Below are positions 17,628 through 28,256 of a stretch of 64,000 nucleotides of DNA, one piece after another. Origin of the DNA: an uncultured Armatimonadota bacterium (GTDB lineage Bacteria > Armatimonadota > Fimbriimonadia > Fimbriimonadales > Fimbriimonadaceae); contig CAIVDU010000048.1 of NCBI GenBank assembly GCA_903904815.1, positions 1 through 64,000 on the forward strand, read 5' to 3'. Each line of letters begins with the position of its first letter. Position 1 is the first letter of the stretch. Below the pieces are notes generated by a model, which searched no databases, had not been told where the DNA came from, and was given only the letters and a program-made list of their open reading frames with translations. The translations under genes were made by a program, and so were the position numbers.

Positions 17628-17850
17628 GCTCCAGTCGGTACTCGAGTGGATTGAGGTGAGACGCAAAGGCGCCCAGAGCCTGAATCTGGATCAAAGGTCA
17701 CCGGATCGGGGTTTCCGGTGCATGGGGTTCGAATCTCCCATTCACAACTCACGCCCAGCACCGTTACATTTGCATCGGGCACAGGGCATTGTTACTACCA
17801 TGCGTCTAATCGGTCCGCTTCGGGGAGGGTGGGAACGGGGATTTAGGAGC

Positions 17851-19166
<1,316 letters not shown>

Positions 19167-19170
<4 letters not shown>

Positions 19171-21527
19171 GGTTTCTGAGTCCTCGTGGTAACGGACGTC
19201 GTGCGCGATGGCACGGTTGTTGCGACAACCATGTCGACGAGCAGACTACGAATACTATATTGGTTCTTAGCGAAAGACTGTTCCAGTTCCGACAATTTTC
19301 TCGGACTGTACGCCAGCGGAGGCTGTTTGGCGACGTTCAGGAACAGCTTTTCTACGAAGGCGGAGCGTGCATCGTCGCTTTCGGCGAGATACCGGGAGAG
19401 GTCGAGGGCAGTGGAGAATTTGACGACGGCGCCAGCACGATCTCGGTAGGCGCCTGAGGCGTCGACCGGCTTGCCATTATCGGTATCCCGCAGTCGACCG
19501 ATGGCATCGAATCGCTCGAGAGTGAACCCGAGCGGGTTGATGATGCCGTGACAGTTGTTGCAGAACTCGGGCTTGGTTTGAAGGGAGACCCGTTGACGCG
19601 TGGTCAAGTCGGGATGAAGGCTCGCGGCGAGCGGGACGAAGTTGGCAGGAGGTGGTTTCAGGGTTCGGCCTAATAAGTTTCGCACGATGAGCACCCCTCG
19701 GTGAATGGGGGAACTTCCGTCGAGGTAAGCGAATCGGGAAAGCAGATAGGGGTGGGTCACCACGCCGGCTCGTTGGCCAGGATCGAGAACTACTTCCTGG
19801 AACGGCGCGTCGGCGGGCAAATTGATTCCGTACAGAGCCGCGAGCCGTCCATTCAGGAACTGCTTGTCGCTCAGCATCAAATCCCGGTAGTCCGACTTCG
19901 GGCTCCATGCAGTGTTTTGGAGGAACAGTTCGAGGGATGTACGGAGGTCGGATGCCGCGCTGGCGTCGAAGGTGGGGTAGTGTTGTCGGCTTTTCACGAT
20001 CTCGGGCACTTCGTCGACTTTGAGCCAAAGCAGCAGGAACTGCCGCAGCTTGTTCCAGGCCCGATTGTCGGCGGTGAGGCGGGTCGCTTGAGCCGCGATC
20101 TGGTCGGGGCGGGAAAGTTGTCCGGCGCTGGCGGCTCGCTCGAGTTCGGGATCGGGAATCGAATCCCAGAGGCCAAATGCCAGTTGGGAGGCGATCACGT
20201 ACTGGTCGGGATTGTTCGAACCGATCTCTCGAAAAAGGAATCGCGGGGACTTCAGGGCGAGCACGATCACGCGTTTGACGGCGAGGTCCGCGTTGCCGGC
20301 GGCGAGGAACTGCTTATCGAGATAGGTTTGCTTGAGGTCTTCGGTGAGAGGCCGCCGGAACGCACGCTCCAGAAACTGTTGACAATATGACTTGAGCCTC
20401 AAGTCGCGGTCTTTGGAATTGTCGGGAACGCCGGTGACCTCTGGAATATTCTTCGTCACGTAGTTCGCCGCTTCGAGGGCGGCGGCGGTGGTGGCGTCGT
20501 CCCACTCTCGGGAGATGTCGGTTCCACGCTCGTAGCCGGTGCTGCGATCGTCGGGCGGAAACGGGGTGGTGAGCACGAAGGTCTTCGGGAAGTAGTCGGG
20601 GAAGAGGAATTGGCTCGGAATCGGCTCGTCGGCATGGTCGGGTCTTCGCCATCGAAGGGTGACGTAGGAGGGTTCCGACGGTTTGGCGTTGGTTTTCTTG
20701 GGGTCGTCGACTCCCTGGGTCGCCTTCGTGAAGACCAGGCGCACGCTGTAGGCGCGACCTCCAAGGAGTGTGATCGTCCCCTTCGGGTCGGCATCGCCGG
20801 CCGATCGAACCTCTCCGTCCACGACGGGGTAGCGGGTGTCATTGATCCAGAGTTGGCAGGAGTGACGCGAGTGGATGCTGAACTCGTATTCGCCGGTGTC
20901 CGGTGCGAGGACACTTCCTTGCCAATAGATCGAGAAGTTCTTGGGATCGAAGTTCAGCTTGTCGGGGAATCCAGTGCCGAAGTCGAAACGGACTTCAGGG
21001 TCGACTCGTTGCAACACCTTGTTGGCCCCATCCCGGGATCGCCCTTTGAAGTAGGTGGCGCTGAGACCGTGAGAGGCGCTCGAGGGGATCGCAGGATGGA
21101 ATCCACTCACCAAGTCGGAAACCGCGTTCCGAAATTGCCGGACGGTGAGCCGAGACAACTGCACCCGGGCCGGTCGAATGCGCTCTTGGGCGATGGGAGA
21201 ATAGAAGGCGTCGTGGATGTAGGCGGCAATCTTATCCGCGATGGGAGCCGGACATTTCTTGGGTCCCGGTGGCATGGATCGCTTGATGAAGGCGGCGAGT
21301 TCGGTTGGAGACAACGTTCCGTTGAGCGGTGATGGATCGGCAGACCCACCTTGCCCGTTCTTCCCGTGACACGGGGCGCATCTCGCTTCGAACAGTCTCT
21401 GGCCCTCGGAGACAGTCGGCGCCGGATGCGGAACAGGCTTGACTTGGGTCGGCCAAAGCGCCGCCGCTACGAGGAAGGACAGGGACCCGAGCAAGGAACC
21501 ACCTGAGCGCACGAATGAAATTGCCAT
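19167..21527 (-). CDS. DUF1592-type planctomycete cytochrome protein with PA14
   Basis: 786 residues with an N-terminal hydrophobic signal ([20 protein letters not shown]). A c-type haem motif CAPCH lies near residue 50. Further domains in order: DUF1587 and DUF1595-like stretches, a PA14-type beta domain at about 160-290 (LSATYFKG...[23 protein letters not shown]...[10 protein letters not shown]), DUF1592 (about 420-560), DUF1588 (ending [30 protein letters not shown] near 690) and DUF1585 at the end. The NNCHGII motif is a second haem-like site. It probably acts in the periplasm with the DUF1552 protein encoded immediately downstream. The ATG at 21527 is the only good start. Confidence 0.9.
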
Positions 21528-21568
21528 TGACCAAACCTAGGTTTAGCTTATCCTTTTCAGAGGGATAA

Positions 21569-21811
21569 CTACGGGCCGTGGGTCCAGAGGGGAAGATCTT
21601 CGAGGTCGATCTCGTCGAGATTGATGGCGGAGTACGTCGTCACGGGAATCTTGATTTCCCCGACAACGGCCCGGTGGATGGCAGCCGGTTTGCAGCCATA
21701 TTGGGCGGCGATAGCTTCCGAGATGACCCTATCGATGCTGAATCCGGTTTGAGTTGCCACGTCTTGGACCAGTTGGAAAGTCTGGGGATCGAGGTTGAGC
21801 GTGGTCTGCAT
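21569..21811 (-). CDS. Small ribbon-helix-helix-like protein
   Basis: 80 residues. A good Shine-Dalgarno (GGGAG) precedes the ATG. The N-terminal part, MQTTLNLDPQTFQLVQDVATQTGFSIDRVISEAIAAQYGC, has the spacing of a ribbon-helix-helix DNA-binding unit (strand, then two helices), followed by an acidic tail LDEIDLEDLPLWT. That combination is seen in antitoxins, but no toxin gene lies next to it, so the role is only guessed. Confidence 0.5.
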   Translation of the reverse strand: MQTTLNLDPQTFQLVQDVATQTGFSIDRVISEAIAAQYGCKPAAIHRAVVGEIKIPVTTYSAINLDEIDLEDLPLWTHGP

Positions 21812-21836
21812 GGTTTTTCTCCCAAAGGTTGGCCGG

Positions 21837-22325
21837 TCAGTCGGTTTGGTCGGCAGCGGAGGTGGCGATTGAGCGGAGGTTTTCTCGACGAGCCCATGCC
21901 ATCGACGTGATCGTGACCATCATGAGAGCGATGCCCATCAGTTCATAGCGAAGGTTGATCAGAGGCTCGATCGCCGCGAAAAGGTCTCCGGGGCCCGACC
22001 AGCCGAAGGTCGGAAAGCACAAGAGATACAGCACGAATCCTATGCAGCCGGGAATGATCCATGTTCGGGACTGAGCTACGGCTGCGCCAAGCAGGACTCC
22101 GACGATAACGGTCGAGTAGTGGTCACTTGGGAGGGAAAAGGCAAACTCAGTCCGCACCTGACGCCAAACCATGAACTGCTGGGAGACCACGTAGAACAAC
22201 AAGTCCACGATCGCGAAGGCGATTGCTGTCGATACCGCGCCAACGAGGAGAGCTGAAGGCACAGCGCCTTTTCGCTTTGTTCCGTCGGTTGGGTGACTAG
22301 CTAGTTTAGGGGCAGCGATTCCCAT
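21837..22325 (-). CDS. Small four-helix membrane protein, paralog 1
   Basis: 162 residues with four hydrophobic segments (about 25-50, 70-85, 87-107, 125-145). Its product resembles the one at 22546-23046 throughout: MGIAAP.LA at the start, STAIAFAIVDLLFYVVS, RTEFAF.LPS..Y and WIIPGCIGFVLYLL. A third, damaged relative lies at 34768-35235. The upstream region (TGTGTTACAGTAAAGGAGTAGG) is also conserved between them. The family is unknown to me. Confidence 0.7.
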   Translation of the reverse strand: MGIAAPKLASHPTDGTKRKGAVPSALLVGAVSTAIAFAIVDLLFYVVSQQFMVWRQVRTEFAFSLPSDHYSTVIVGVLLGAAVAQSRTWIIPGCIGFVLYLLCFPTFGWSGPGDLFAAIEPLINLRYELMGIALMMVTITSMAWARRENLRSIATSAADQTD

Positions 22326-22545
22326 TTTGGTTGCCTACTCCTTTACTGTAACACACACTATCGGCATCTCAACCTGTGCATTCGCGTCGAAGTGCGGCGA
22401 CTTTGTTTTGACGTAGACGAATATCGGCAAGGCTCGGATGCAGCTTGGATCGTCAGGTTTTTACCTGTCATCAAACGGCTTCATTTAAGCCTAGGCATCG
22501 AGATCGAGGGTGGGCTTCACCACCTTGCTCGTCTAGAAAAGCTGT

Positions 22546-23046
22546 TCAGTCCGCGATGAGGGCACTACTGAGCGAGGCTTGCGACGCAAGCGCCCGAAGT
22601 TTTTCCCGTCGGACCCAGAAGATGAGCAGTGCCGCGTTGATGACAAGTGCTATGCCGACGAGTTCGAATTGAAGTTCCGCCAAAGGCCGGACCGCGTCAT
22701 ACAGTTCTTCTGGCCCAGACCACGCGGTGACGGGAAACGTGAGGAGGTAGAGCACGAAGCCGAGTGCGCACGGGATGACCCAGGTTCTAGACCTCAGAAT
22801 GGCTAACCCGATCAAAACTCCGACAACCATAGCTGCATAGTTATGGCTGGGGAGGGCAAAGGCAAACTCGGTACGTGGTCGAAACCAAACCTGTAACTGC
22901 AACGCGACTACATAGTAGAGCAGGTCGATAATTGCAAACGCGATTACTGTCGAGACCGAGACGATGCGAAGAACCACGAAGACGGACTGTTTTGGCCGAT
23001 CGTCGCTCGTCCATGGTTTGGCTAGGTTAGGTGCGGCAATTCCCAT
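22546..23046 (-). CDS. Small four-helix membrane protein, paralog 2
   Basis: 166 residues with four predicted transmembrane segments. It is the clearest paralog of the gene at 21837-22325 (identical first residues MGIAAP and shared RTEFAFALPSHNYAA, STVIAFAIIDLLYYVV). A TGTGTTACAATAAAG box lies about 30 bp before the ATG. The start overlaps the end of the fragment at 23027-23416. Confidence 0.7.
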   Translation of the reverse strand: MGIAAPNLAKPWTSDDRPKQSVFVVLRIVSVSTVIAFAIIDLLYYVVALQLQVWFRPRTEFAFALPSHNYAAMVVGVLIGLAILRSRTWVIPCALGFVLYLLTFPVTAWSGPEELYDAVRPLAELQFELVGIALVINAALLIFWVRREKLRALASQASLSSALIAD

Positions 23047-23416
23047 CTCTCTTACCTACAGCTTTATTGTAACACACTCTATTGGGTTCTCTACCAAGCT
23101 TCATATAGAGGAGAACCAGTCCAACGTACCTTGAGAGTAGTGCGAACCACGACACAGGGATGGAATGTCTAAATGTCTCGTACGGTCCTAGGCACATGAT
23201 CTTGAGTAGACGCCGCTTCAGTCGTTCGAATCTTGGGACAACTTCACGATCCGTGTGAGACTGACCGTCCTGCCACCATTCGTGAACGCAGGTTATGTAG
23301 AACTCTGGTAGTTGAGGCCCATCTGGTATCGATAAATACGCCCTAATGCCGCGACTTGGCCCAAGGATATCCATCGCCATGGACGCCGTAATGAATGGGG
23401 AAGGCGGATACATCAA
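23027..23416 (-). pseudogene. Fragment of an immunity-like gene (C-terminal part)
   Basis: The reading frame contains a block shared with the interrupted gene at 24446-24696 plus 27288-27504: here MYPPSPFITASMAMDILGP, there MYPDYPLVTARQAMDA, and both share the CVHEWW.DG.S..DREVVPRF core that continues into KRRLLK.MC.GPYE. The N-terminal half of the family is missing; upstream of the block the frame is closed by a TGA at about 23446 and the DNA joins an unrelated frame (23343-23750). The end diverges after GPYE. It is most likely a decayed paralog. Confidence 0.6.
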
Positions 23417-23750
23417 AATGTTCGTGCGCGGGGAAAGTTTCTGTCAGCGAAAGTCCTCCGTGACGACGTTTTGGAGGCGGATCGCCGTCAGTGACGTGAA
23501 TGTTCGCCGAAATCGATCGGCTTAACTTGGTCAATCTTACGCCGCTCACTCCAGCTTTCACTGGCCAACGGTAGGCCGCTCCATCGACGTAGAACGCGAT
23601 GCCAAAGAGATCAATCGTCGGACTGAAAACGATGCCATCCAAGGTATTGAAGAGCCGGACGAGTTGAGAGTGATAGTTTTTGAACTCGCCCAGGTCCGGC
23701 CCGCCCATAAATGCCCCTACACCGATTTCGCTCATTTCACAGACCGTCAA
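23343..23750 (-). CDS. Hypothetical protein, possibly truncated immunity-like gene
   Basis: 135 residues with no hydrophobic segment (MTVCEMSEIGVGAFMGG..., IDLFGIAFYVDGAAYRWPV). It overlaps, in another frame, the 5' part of the fragment at 23027-23416. Its last about 25 residues are read from DNA whose other frame is homologous to the interrupted gene, so the end of this frame is probably a recombination artefact. Function unknown. Confidence 0.4.
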   Translation of the reverse strand: MTVCEMSEIGVGAFMGGPDLGEFKNYHSQLVRLFNTLDGIVFSPTIDLFGIAFYVDGAAYRWPVKAGVSGVRLTKLSRSISANIHVTDGDPPPKRRHGGLSLTETFPAHEHFDVSAFPIHYGVHGDGYPWAKSRH

Positions 23751-23764
23751 TTTCCATTTGTGCT

Positions 23765-24313
23765 CTATGTGCGTCGCCTCAGTATTTCGAGGATCTCAGT
23801 ACAGCGAAGGCAAACGTTGACTAACTCCTCTTGCGTCGACGGGTGAAGCAACCGATACTCCGCTTCGTCCGCGATCAAGCGTTCACAGGTTTTGATCAAA
23901 TTTGGAATGTAGGCAACCGCATCTCGCCCAGTAGCCAGGAGGTCTAGAGTGCCATGATGAGTCAACTCGATACATTCGTCGGTGCTCCGCTTCGCTAATT
24001 TCTCCCTGATCCAACCCATGGAAAGGACGCAATACTCCGCTAGAGCTTCGACGGGTGTAGTGCAACTGCCCGTGTCCATGTGAGAGAGAGGAACATCGCC
24101 CGTCATGACCCAAACTTGAGGGTCAACGTTTTTGGCGAGAGGAACAATTTCCAATAAGAGGACGATGGCACCGTAATCGGCGGCAAGGTAGCTGGACGTG
24201 ACACCCCCGCACCAACTGTGACGAGTGATATACCGCTCTGCCTCCTCGGCGATCGCAGCCAGTTCAGGACCTGAGTCCGGATAAATTGGCGCAAATCGGG
24301 ATGTGTCAATCAT
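23765..24313 (-). CDS. Hypothetical protein in the immunity-like cluster
   Basis: 182 residues, mostly helical with no membrane segment or signal (MIDTSRFAPIYPDSGPELAAIAEEAERYI, and an acidic middle section CIELTHHGTLDLL). The two-gene spacing (14 bp to the next start downstream at 23750) suggests co-transcription with the neighbouring small genes. I do not recognise a family. The location within a row of minus-strand small genes downstream of the RHS protein suggests an immunity-type role, which is inference. Confidence 0.55.
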   Translation of the reverse strand: MIDTSRFAPIYPDSGPELAAIAEEAERYITRHSWCGGVTSSYLAADYGAIVLLLEIVPLAKNVDPQVWVMTGDVPLSHMDTGSCTTPVEALAEYCVLSMGWIREKLAKRSTDECIELTHHGTLDLLATGRDAVAYIPNLIKTCERLIADEAEYRLLHPSTQEELVNVCLRCTEILEILRRRT

Positions 24314-24445
24314 GGGTGGTCGACTCCATCCAAGCTAGCCGCAGAGCTATGAATTTCACTTTGTCTCTGGACGATAACGAATGTTTCGATTCCCGCCTTC
24401 AAGCCACTCTCCTCCGGCGTTGAACCAGTCAAGAGCGCCCTGAGG

Positions 24446-24696
24446 TTAGTGCGTTCCTCGGTAAATGTGAGTGATTGTCGGATCTGCTGTTCTATAAGCC
24501 TCATAAGGACCCTTGCACATGACCTTGAGTAAACGTCTCTTTAGCCGGTCGAATCTGGGGACAACTTCACGATCGACGTTTGATCTCCCATCTGCCCACC
24601 ATTCGTGCACGCACGAAATGCGGAATTCGAGTAGCCGATTTTCCACTGGAATTGGCAATTCAGCCAAAATTGCTCGATTCGGCCCCGGAGTGCGCA
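24446..24696 (-). pseudogene. 3' part of an immunity-like gene interrupted by IS21
   Basis: Encodes TPGPNRAILAELPIPVENRLLEF... to ...GPYEAYRTADPTITH, ending at 24446. The 5' part lies at 27288-27504 on the other side of the insertion element. Removing the element together with one copy of the 4-bp direct repeat (CGCA on the plus strand) restores a continuous frame reading MDAPVRTPGPNRAIL across the junction, so the gene was intact before the insertion. Its paralog is the fragment at 23027-23416. Confidence 0.8.
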
Positions 24697-24766
24697 TTCC
24701 GACGAAAGCGGACACTGATTCCAATAATTGGCGGACACCCATTCCAATTGAAAGCGGACAATTCCG

Positions 24767-25549
24767 TCATTTCTTTGCAGGTTCCTTTTTGGGGTTCGGT
24801 GTTGTGTCGATAAAACCGGCGTCGAGGGCTTTTGCTTTGCGCATAGATTCGCCTTTGAGTTCGAGCCGGTAAGCGTTTTGGACGAGGCGGTCGAGGATTG
24901 CGTCGGCCAAGGTGGGGTCTCCAATGGCTTCGTGCCAATGCTCGACTGGCAGTTGGGTAGCGATCATTGTCGACTTCGTGTCGTAGCGATCGTCGAGAAT
25001 TTCGAGTAGGTCGCGGCGATGGGCATCGTGCAGCGGCGCGACGAGCCAATCGTCTAGGACGATTAGATCAACGTGATTTAGTGCTGAGAGCTTGTTTCGG
25101 TAAGTACCATCGGCCCTTGCGACGTCGAGGTCGTGCAGGAGCCTCGGGGCCCGGATGTATCTTGCAGAGTAGCCCTCCTCGCACGCCCTAAGGGTGAGTG
25201 CGGAGGAAAGGAAGGTCTTGCCGACGCCGGTGGGTCCGACGAGGATGAGGTTTCGCTTCTCCTTGAGCCACCGGCAAGACGCAAGTGCTTCCAGAGTGCC
25301 CCGGTCAATGCCCCTGGCGGCGCGATAGTCGAGCTCCTCGATCCGCACGTTCTGCCGGATCTTCGCCTTCTTGATGCGAACGTGAATGCGCTGACTCTGA
25401 CGCCAGGCATCTTCGGCCTCAATGAGCAGCCCGAGACGCTCGTCAAAGCCAAGCTTTTCGCAATCGCCTTTGTCCGATTGGTCTTTTAGGGCTTGCCTCA
25501 TTCCGTGCAATCTGAGTTCGTACAGCCTGTCGATGGTCAGTTGGCGCAC
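24767..25549 (-). CDS. istB: IS21 transposition helper ATPase IstB
   Basis: 260 residues, the usual IstB length. It has an N-terminal helical part (LTIDRLYELRLHGMRQAL), a Walker A motif GPTGVGKT near residue 106, Walker B LIVLDDW and the C-terminal DAILDRLVQNAYRLEL...SMR. IstB is the AAA+ helper that directs IstA to target DNA. It overlaps the istA end by 13 bp, as usual in IS21. Confidence 0.96.
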   Translation of the reverse strand: MRQLTIDRLYELRLHGMRQALKDQSDKGDCEKLGFDERLGLLIEAEDAWRQSQRIHVRIKKAKIRQNVRIEELDYRAARGIDRGTLEALASCRWLKEKRNLILVGPTGVGKTFLSSALTLRACEEGYSARYIRAPRLLHDLDVARADGTYRNKLSALNHVDLIVLDDWLVAPLHDAHRRDLLEILDDRYDTKSTMIATQLPVEHWHEAIGDPTLADAILDRLVQNAYRLELKGESMRKAKALDAGFIDTTPNPKKEPAKK

Positions 25550-27093
25550 GGTGCCTCCTGGGCGTAGTAGTCGCCGCCGCGGACGTTCTCATGTTCGGGA
25601 AGGCGGGCAAGCTCCTGGGTGGGGACAAGCGATTCCAGCCCCTTGTCAAGGATGGATTTGATGCTCTGGTAACTCAGAGCCCCTGTGGCAAGCGCTCTTG
25701 CGCACGCGGCTTCGAGGCGCGCCTTGCCGACCTGCTTTTCAAACCCCAGGACTCCGAAGCACATCCGAAAGGCGTTCTCGGGATGGACCTTGCCGACTAA
25801 TAGCGCCTCGATGAAGGCGGCGGTTTGGGGTCCGGTCCTAGATGCCCACTCGGTAAAACGTTCAGGGCTCCACTCGGCCATGCGCCGGTGACGCTCCGGC
25901 ATATGAGTGGGCTCGGTTGTATTGCGGCGGCGACCGAACGCTCTGAGGTGCGCCGCCACCCTTTTGCCTGCCAGGAACACCTCAACCGTCGTAGAGGCCA
26001 TTCTTACGTCAACGTGCTTACCGACCAGCGTGAAGGGCACGCTATAAAGGTGCCCATCGACTTCGAGGTGGTAGTCGGGCGCAACCTTTGCACGCTTCCA
26101 CTCGGCGAAGCGGTAGCGGGATGCTGGAAGCGGCCTCATCGCGGGAAGGTCTTCCAGTTCAAAGAACTGTTTGCGAGACAGCCCTGGGCCTTTCATGAGC
26201 TTGTCATTGAGTTCGGCGAGTTTCACCGCGATGGCCTCGTTCACCTCGGCGACGCTGAAGAATTTCTGGTCAGAAAGTGGAGCAATCACCCAGCGTTCGA
26301 CCTGCAAGACCGCGTTTTCCACCTTCGGCTTGTCCCGGGGCTTTCGGACCCGTGCGGGCACCACGGCGATCCCGTAGTGCTGGGCGAGATCCGCATACGA
26401 GGGGTTCAGGGTTGGTTCGTAGCGGCAGGCTTTCTCAACCCCGGTTTTGGGGTTGTCAGGAACTGCGAGTTCCGGTACGGCACCAAAGAACTCGAACGCT
26501 TCCACGTGCCCTTCCAGCCAGTTGGGAAGTTGCTCGTTTTCGTAGGCGCGAGTGAAGATGTAGTGGCTTGCTCCCATGGCCGCAACAAACAAAGACGCCT
26601 GGGCCATGGCACCCGTCCGAGGGTCGGTGATACCAATCTTTAGGCCCGCCCAGTCGACGAATACCTTCTGGCCCGCCTTGTGGTGCTGGAGCATTCGGAC
26701 GTCGGTTGTGCCGAGCCACTCACGGTAAAGGCCCGCGTAGCGGCTGTAGCCATAGCCGTCCGGGTGGTCCTCACGGTAGCGCTGCCACATCAGCAGCAGA
26801 GTCATCCCCTTCTTGGTAAGACGGCGTTGAACCTCCTGCCAATCTGGCATCGGCCGCGCTGGCTCCTCCTTCGTCGGCCGAGGGGGGAACAGCAAGTGTG
26901 TAAGGGCCGAGTCCGTCAACTCCTGCGGGAGCGGCCAGCTCAGACCGGCCGCCGCCGCTCGATGCACATATTCTTGGGCGGTCGTGCGGCCGATGTTGCA
27001 TGCACGCGCGATCTCGCGCACGCTCGCCTTGCGGTCCAGCCGCATGCGAAGTACTTCTCGAATCTTTCTCATCTCGATGGGTTTCCTTGCCAA
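25537..27093 (-). CDS. istA: IS21 transposase IstA
   Basis: 518 residues. A helix-turn-helix region at the N-terminus (REVLRMRLDRKASVREIARACNIGRTTAQEYV) is followed by the DDE integrase core: the first Asp near 144 in VFVDWAGLKIG, the second near 214 in AVPDNPKTG, and the Glu near 260 in KVENAVLQVERW. The C-terminal domain carries the typical IstA end (RHRRMAEWSPERFTEW). No frameshift is seen, so the element looks functional. Confidence 0.96.
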   Translation of the reverse strand: MARKPIEMRKIREVLRMRLDRKASVREIARACNIGRTTAQEYVHRAAAAGLSWPLPQELTDSALTHLLFPPRPTKEEPARPMPDWQEVQRRLTKKGMTLLLMWQRYREDHPDGYGYSRYAGLYREWLGTTDVRMLQHHKAGQKVFVDWAGLKIGITDPRTGAMAQASLFVAAMGASHYIFTRAYENEQLPNWLEGHVEAFEFFGAVPELAVPDNPKTGVEKACRYEPTLNPSYADLAQHYGIAVVPARVRKPRDKPKVENAVLQVERWVIAPLSDQKFFSVAEVNEAIAVKLAELNDKLMKGPGLSRKQFFELEDLPAMRPLPASRYRFAEWKRAKVAPDYHLEVDGHLYSVPFTLVGKHVDVRMASTTVEVFLAGKRVAAHLRAFGRRRNTTEPTHMPERHRRMAEWSPERFTEWASRTGPQTAAFIEALLVGKVHPENAFRMCFGVLGFEKQVGKARLEAACARALATGALSYQSIKSILDKGLESLVPTQELARLPEHENVRGGDYYAQEAPCAN

Positions 27094-27193
27094 GCTGCCT
27101 CCGAGCCCTCAATCGGGCTTTGGAGGCGGGACGTGGAACCCCGCTCAAGGAGTGCAAATCGGACGAGCGTACAATGTCACATTTTGGAGATAT

Positions 27194-27283
27194 TGTACGC
27201 TTTCCGTTGGAAACGGTGTCCGCTTTGGATTGGAATCACTGTCCGCTTTGCATTGGAATGAGTGTCCGCTTTGGATTGGAATA
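27194..27283 (-). repeat. Right terminal repeats of the IS21 element
   Basis: TGTCCGCTTTGGATTGGAAT-type units start at 27194 (degenerate), 27217, 27240 and 27263, a 23-bp period. The left end has the matching inverted units. These would be IstA binding sites. Confidence 0.85.
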
Positions 27284-27287
27284 CGCA

Positions 27288-27504
27288 CCGGAGCGTCCAT
27301 TGCTTGACGTGCTGTCACGAGCGGGTAATCGGGATACATGACTAGGTCGGTCAGAGCTTGAAGATCGTCCCAATTGACACCCTCGGTCATGACGTTTCTG
27401 CGACGGGTCGCAACCAACAAACGTTCCTCTGCGACGAACTTGTCTAGAACTGGGCTAACCTCTATTAAACGCACAAACCCTCGTAGGCTCCTTCCTCCAG
27501 CCAA
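27288..27504 (-). pseudogene. 5' part of the IS21-interrupted immunity-like gene
   Basis: Encodes a TTG-started segment MAGGRSLRGFVRLIEVSP...LTDLVMYPDYPLVTARQAMDAPVR. A Shine-Dalgarno AAAGGAG lies 7 bp before the TTG. The rest of the gene is at 24446-24696. The amino end resembles the fragment starting at 28062 (SGCKTLDGYILYEELLPV with D.F.AEE), a second sign of a repeated family. Confidence 0.8.
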
Positions 27505-27714
27505 CCGTTTTCTCCTTTAGTCAATTAGCTATCTTGCTTGAAAAACTACCTTGAGTTGTCAAAATTGGGCTAAAACTATCGAAGGTCCGCGCATCGTGTG
27601 CGCCAATTCTTGAGCCCGTCATACGACCATCGGAGTTTTGCGGTAGCGGAGTGATGAGTCAGGAACGGGAGGGCCTTGGATTTCGGGGAGAGCTGCGCAA
27701 CAGGATTCCTAGTG

Positions 27715-28062
27715 TCATCCAGAAGCTTCTTGGTCTTCGTGGATAACAGCGATTCCATGTTCGCAAAGCATTTCATCTTCGACGATTACGCCAGGGCGAA
27801 CATAGTCTCTTAGAAGTGCAAGTTTGGCTCTGGCCGGGAGAGAGGCAAAACTTTCGAGGGGAGCGTCGGGCTATCCGCCCTGTAAACTGAAGCAATCTAC
27901 TGGTATGGTTTCGCCTGTAGAGTGATCCGCGATAAGCCTTGAATTAGGTTCCGCGATAAAGAGTGAGGCCAGTTGGAGTCCTTCTTCAGCTATAAAGTTA
28001 TCCATCACTGGCAGAAGCTCCTCGTAAAGAATGTATCCGTCTAATGTCTTGCACCCACTCAT
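27715..28062 (-). pseudogene. Degraded immunity-like paralog
   Basis: The ATG at 28062 has a GGAGG Shine-Dalgarno and encodes MSGCKTLDGYILYEELLPVM, matching the amino end of the interrupted gene at 27504. The frame stops at 27871; a shifted frame continues with LESFASLPARAKLALLRDYV and VRPGVIVEDEMLCEHGIAV and ends near 27715. It reads like one gene broken by a stop or frameshift, although the second part could be a separate remnant. Confidence 0.55.
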
Positions 28063-28256
28063 TTAGCCCTCCAACGTTAGACTGCGCCCCCACCGACAAG
28101 CTGGCGGGAGTCTCGGCCCAAAGCACATGTTCATCTCGCCCAGTTACCAAGAGTCATCGCCAACCACGATGGTCCACTCCATGTGGTCAGATGCGTCAAT
28201 TTAAGGTGGCCGAAACCTCCCGATCTCGCCGCGATGCGTAATTGGAACAGACAGGG

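Larger units (their letters stand above)
24697..27283 (-). mobile_element. IS21-family insertion sequence
   Basis: About 2.59 kb, bounded by CGCA direct repeats (24693-24696 and 27284-27287) and carrying istA and istB on the minus strand. Both ends consist of short repeats of the IS21 multiple-terminal type: the right end has four units at 27194, 27217, 27240 and 27263, and the left end has three (about 24696, 24718 and 24741) in inverted orientation, sharing AAAGCGGACA/TGTCCGCTTT. Both genes look intact, so the element may be active. It interrupts a small gene (24446-24696 with 27288-27504). Confidence 0.95.

Noticed and set aside
17699-17745. tRNA-like sequence GGGGTTCGAATCTCCC
   Set aside because: It resembles a T-arm, but there is no acceptor stem, D-arm or anticodon arm at the right distance; the adjacent CACCGGA/TCCGGTG stem is a simple hairpin.
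24513-24872. 119-codon plus-strand frame spanning the left IS21 end
   Set aside because: It reads antisense to the interrupted gene and istB across the insertion boundary, so it cannot be an old gene.
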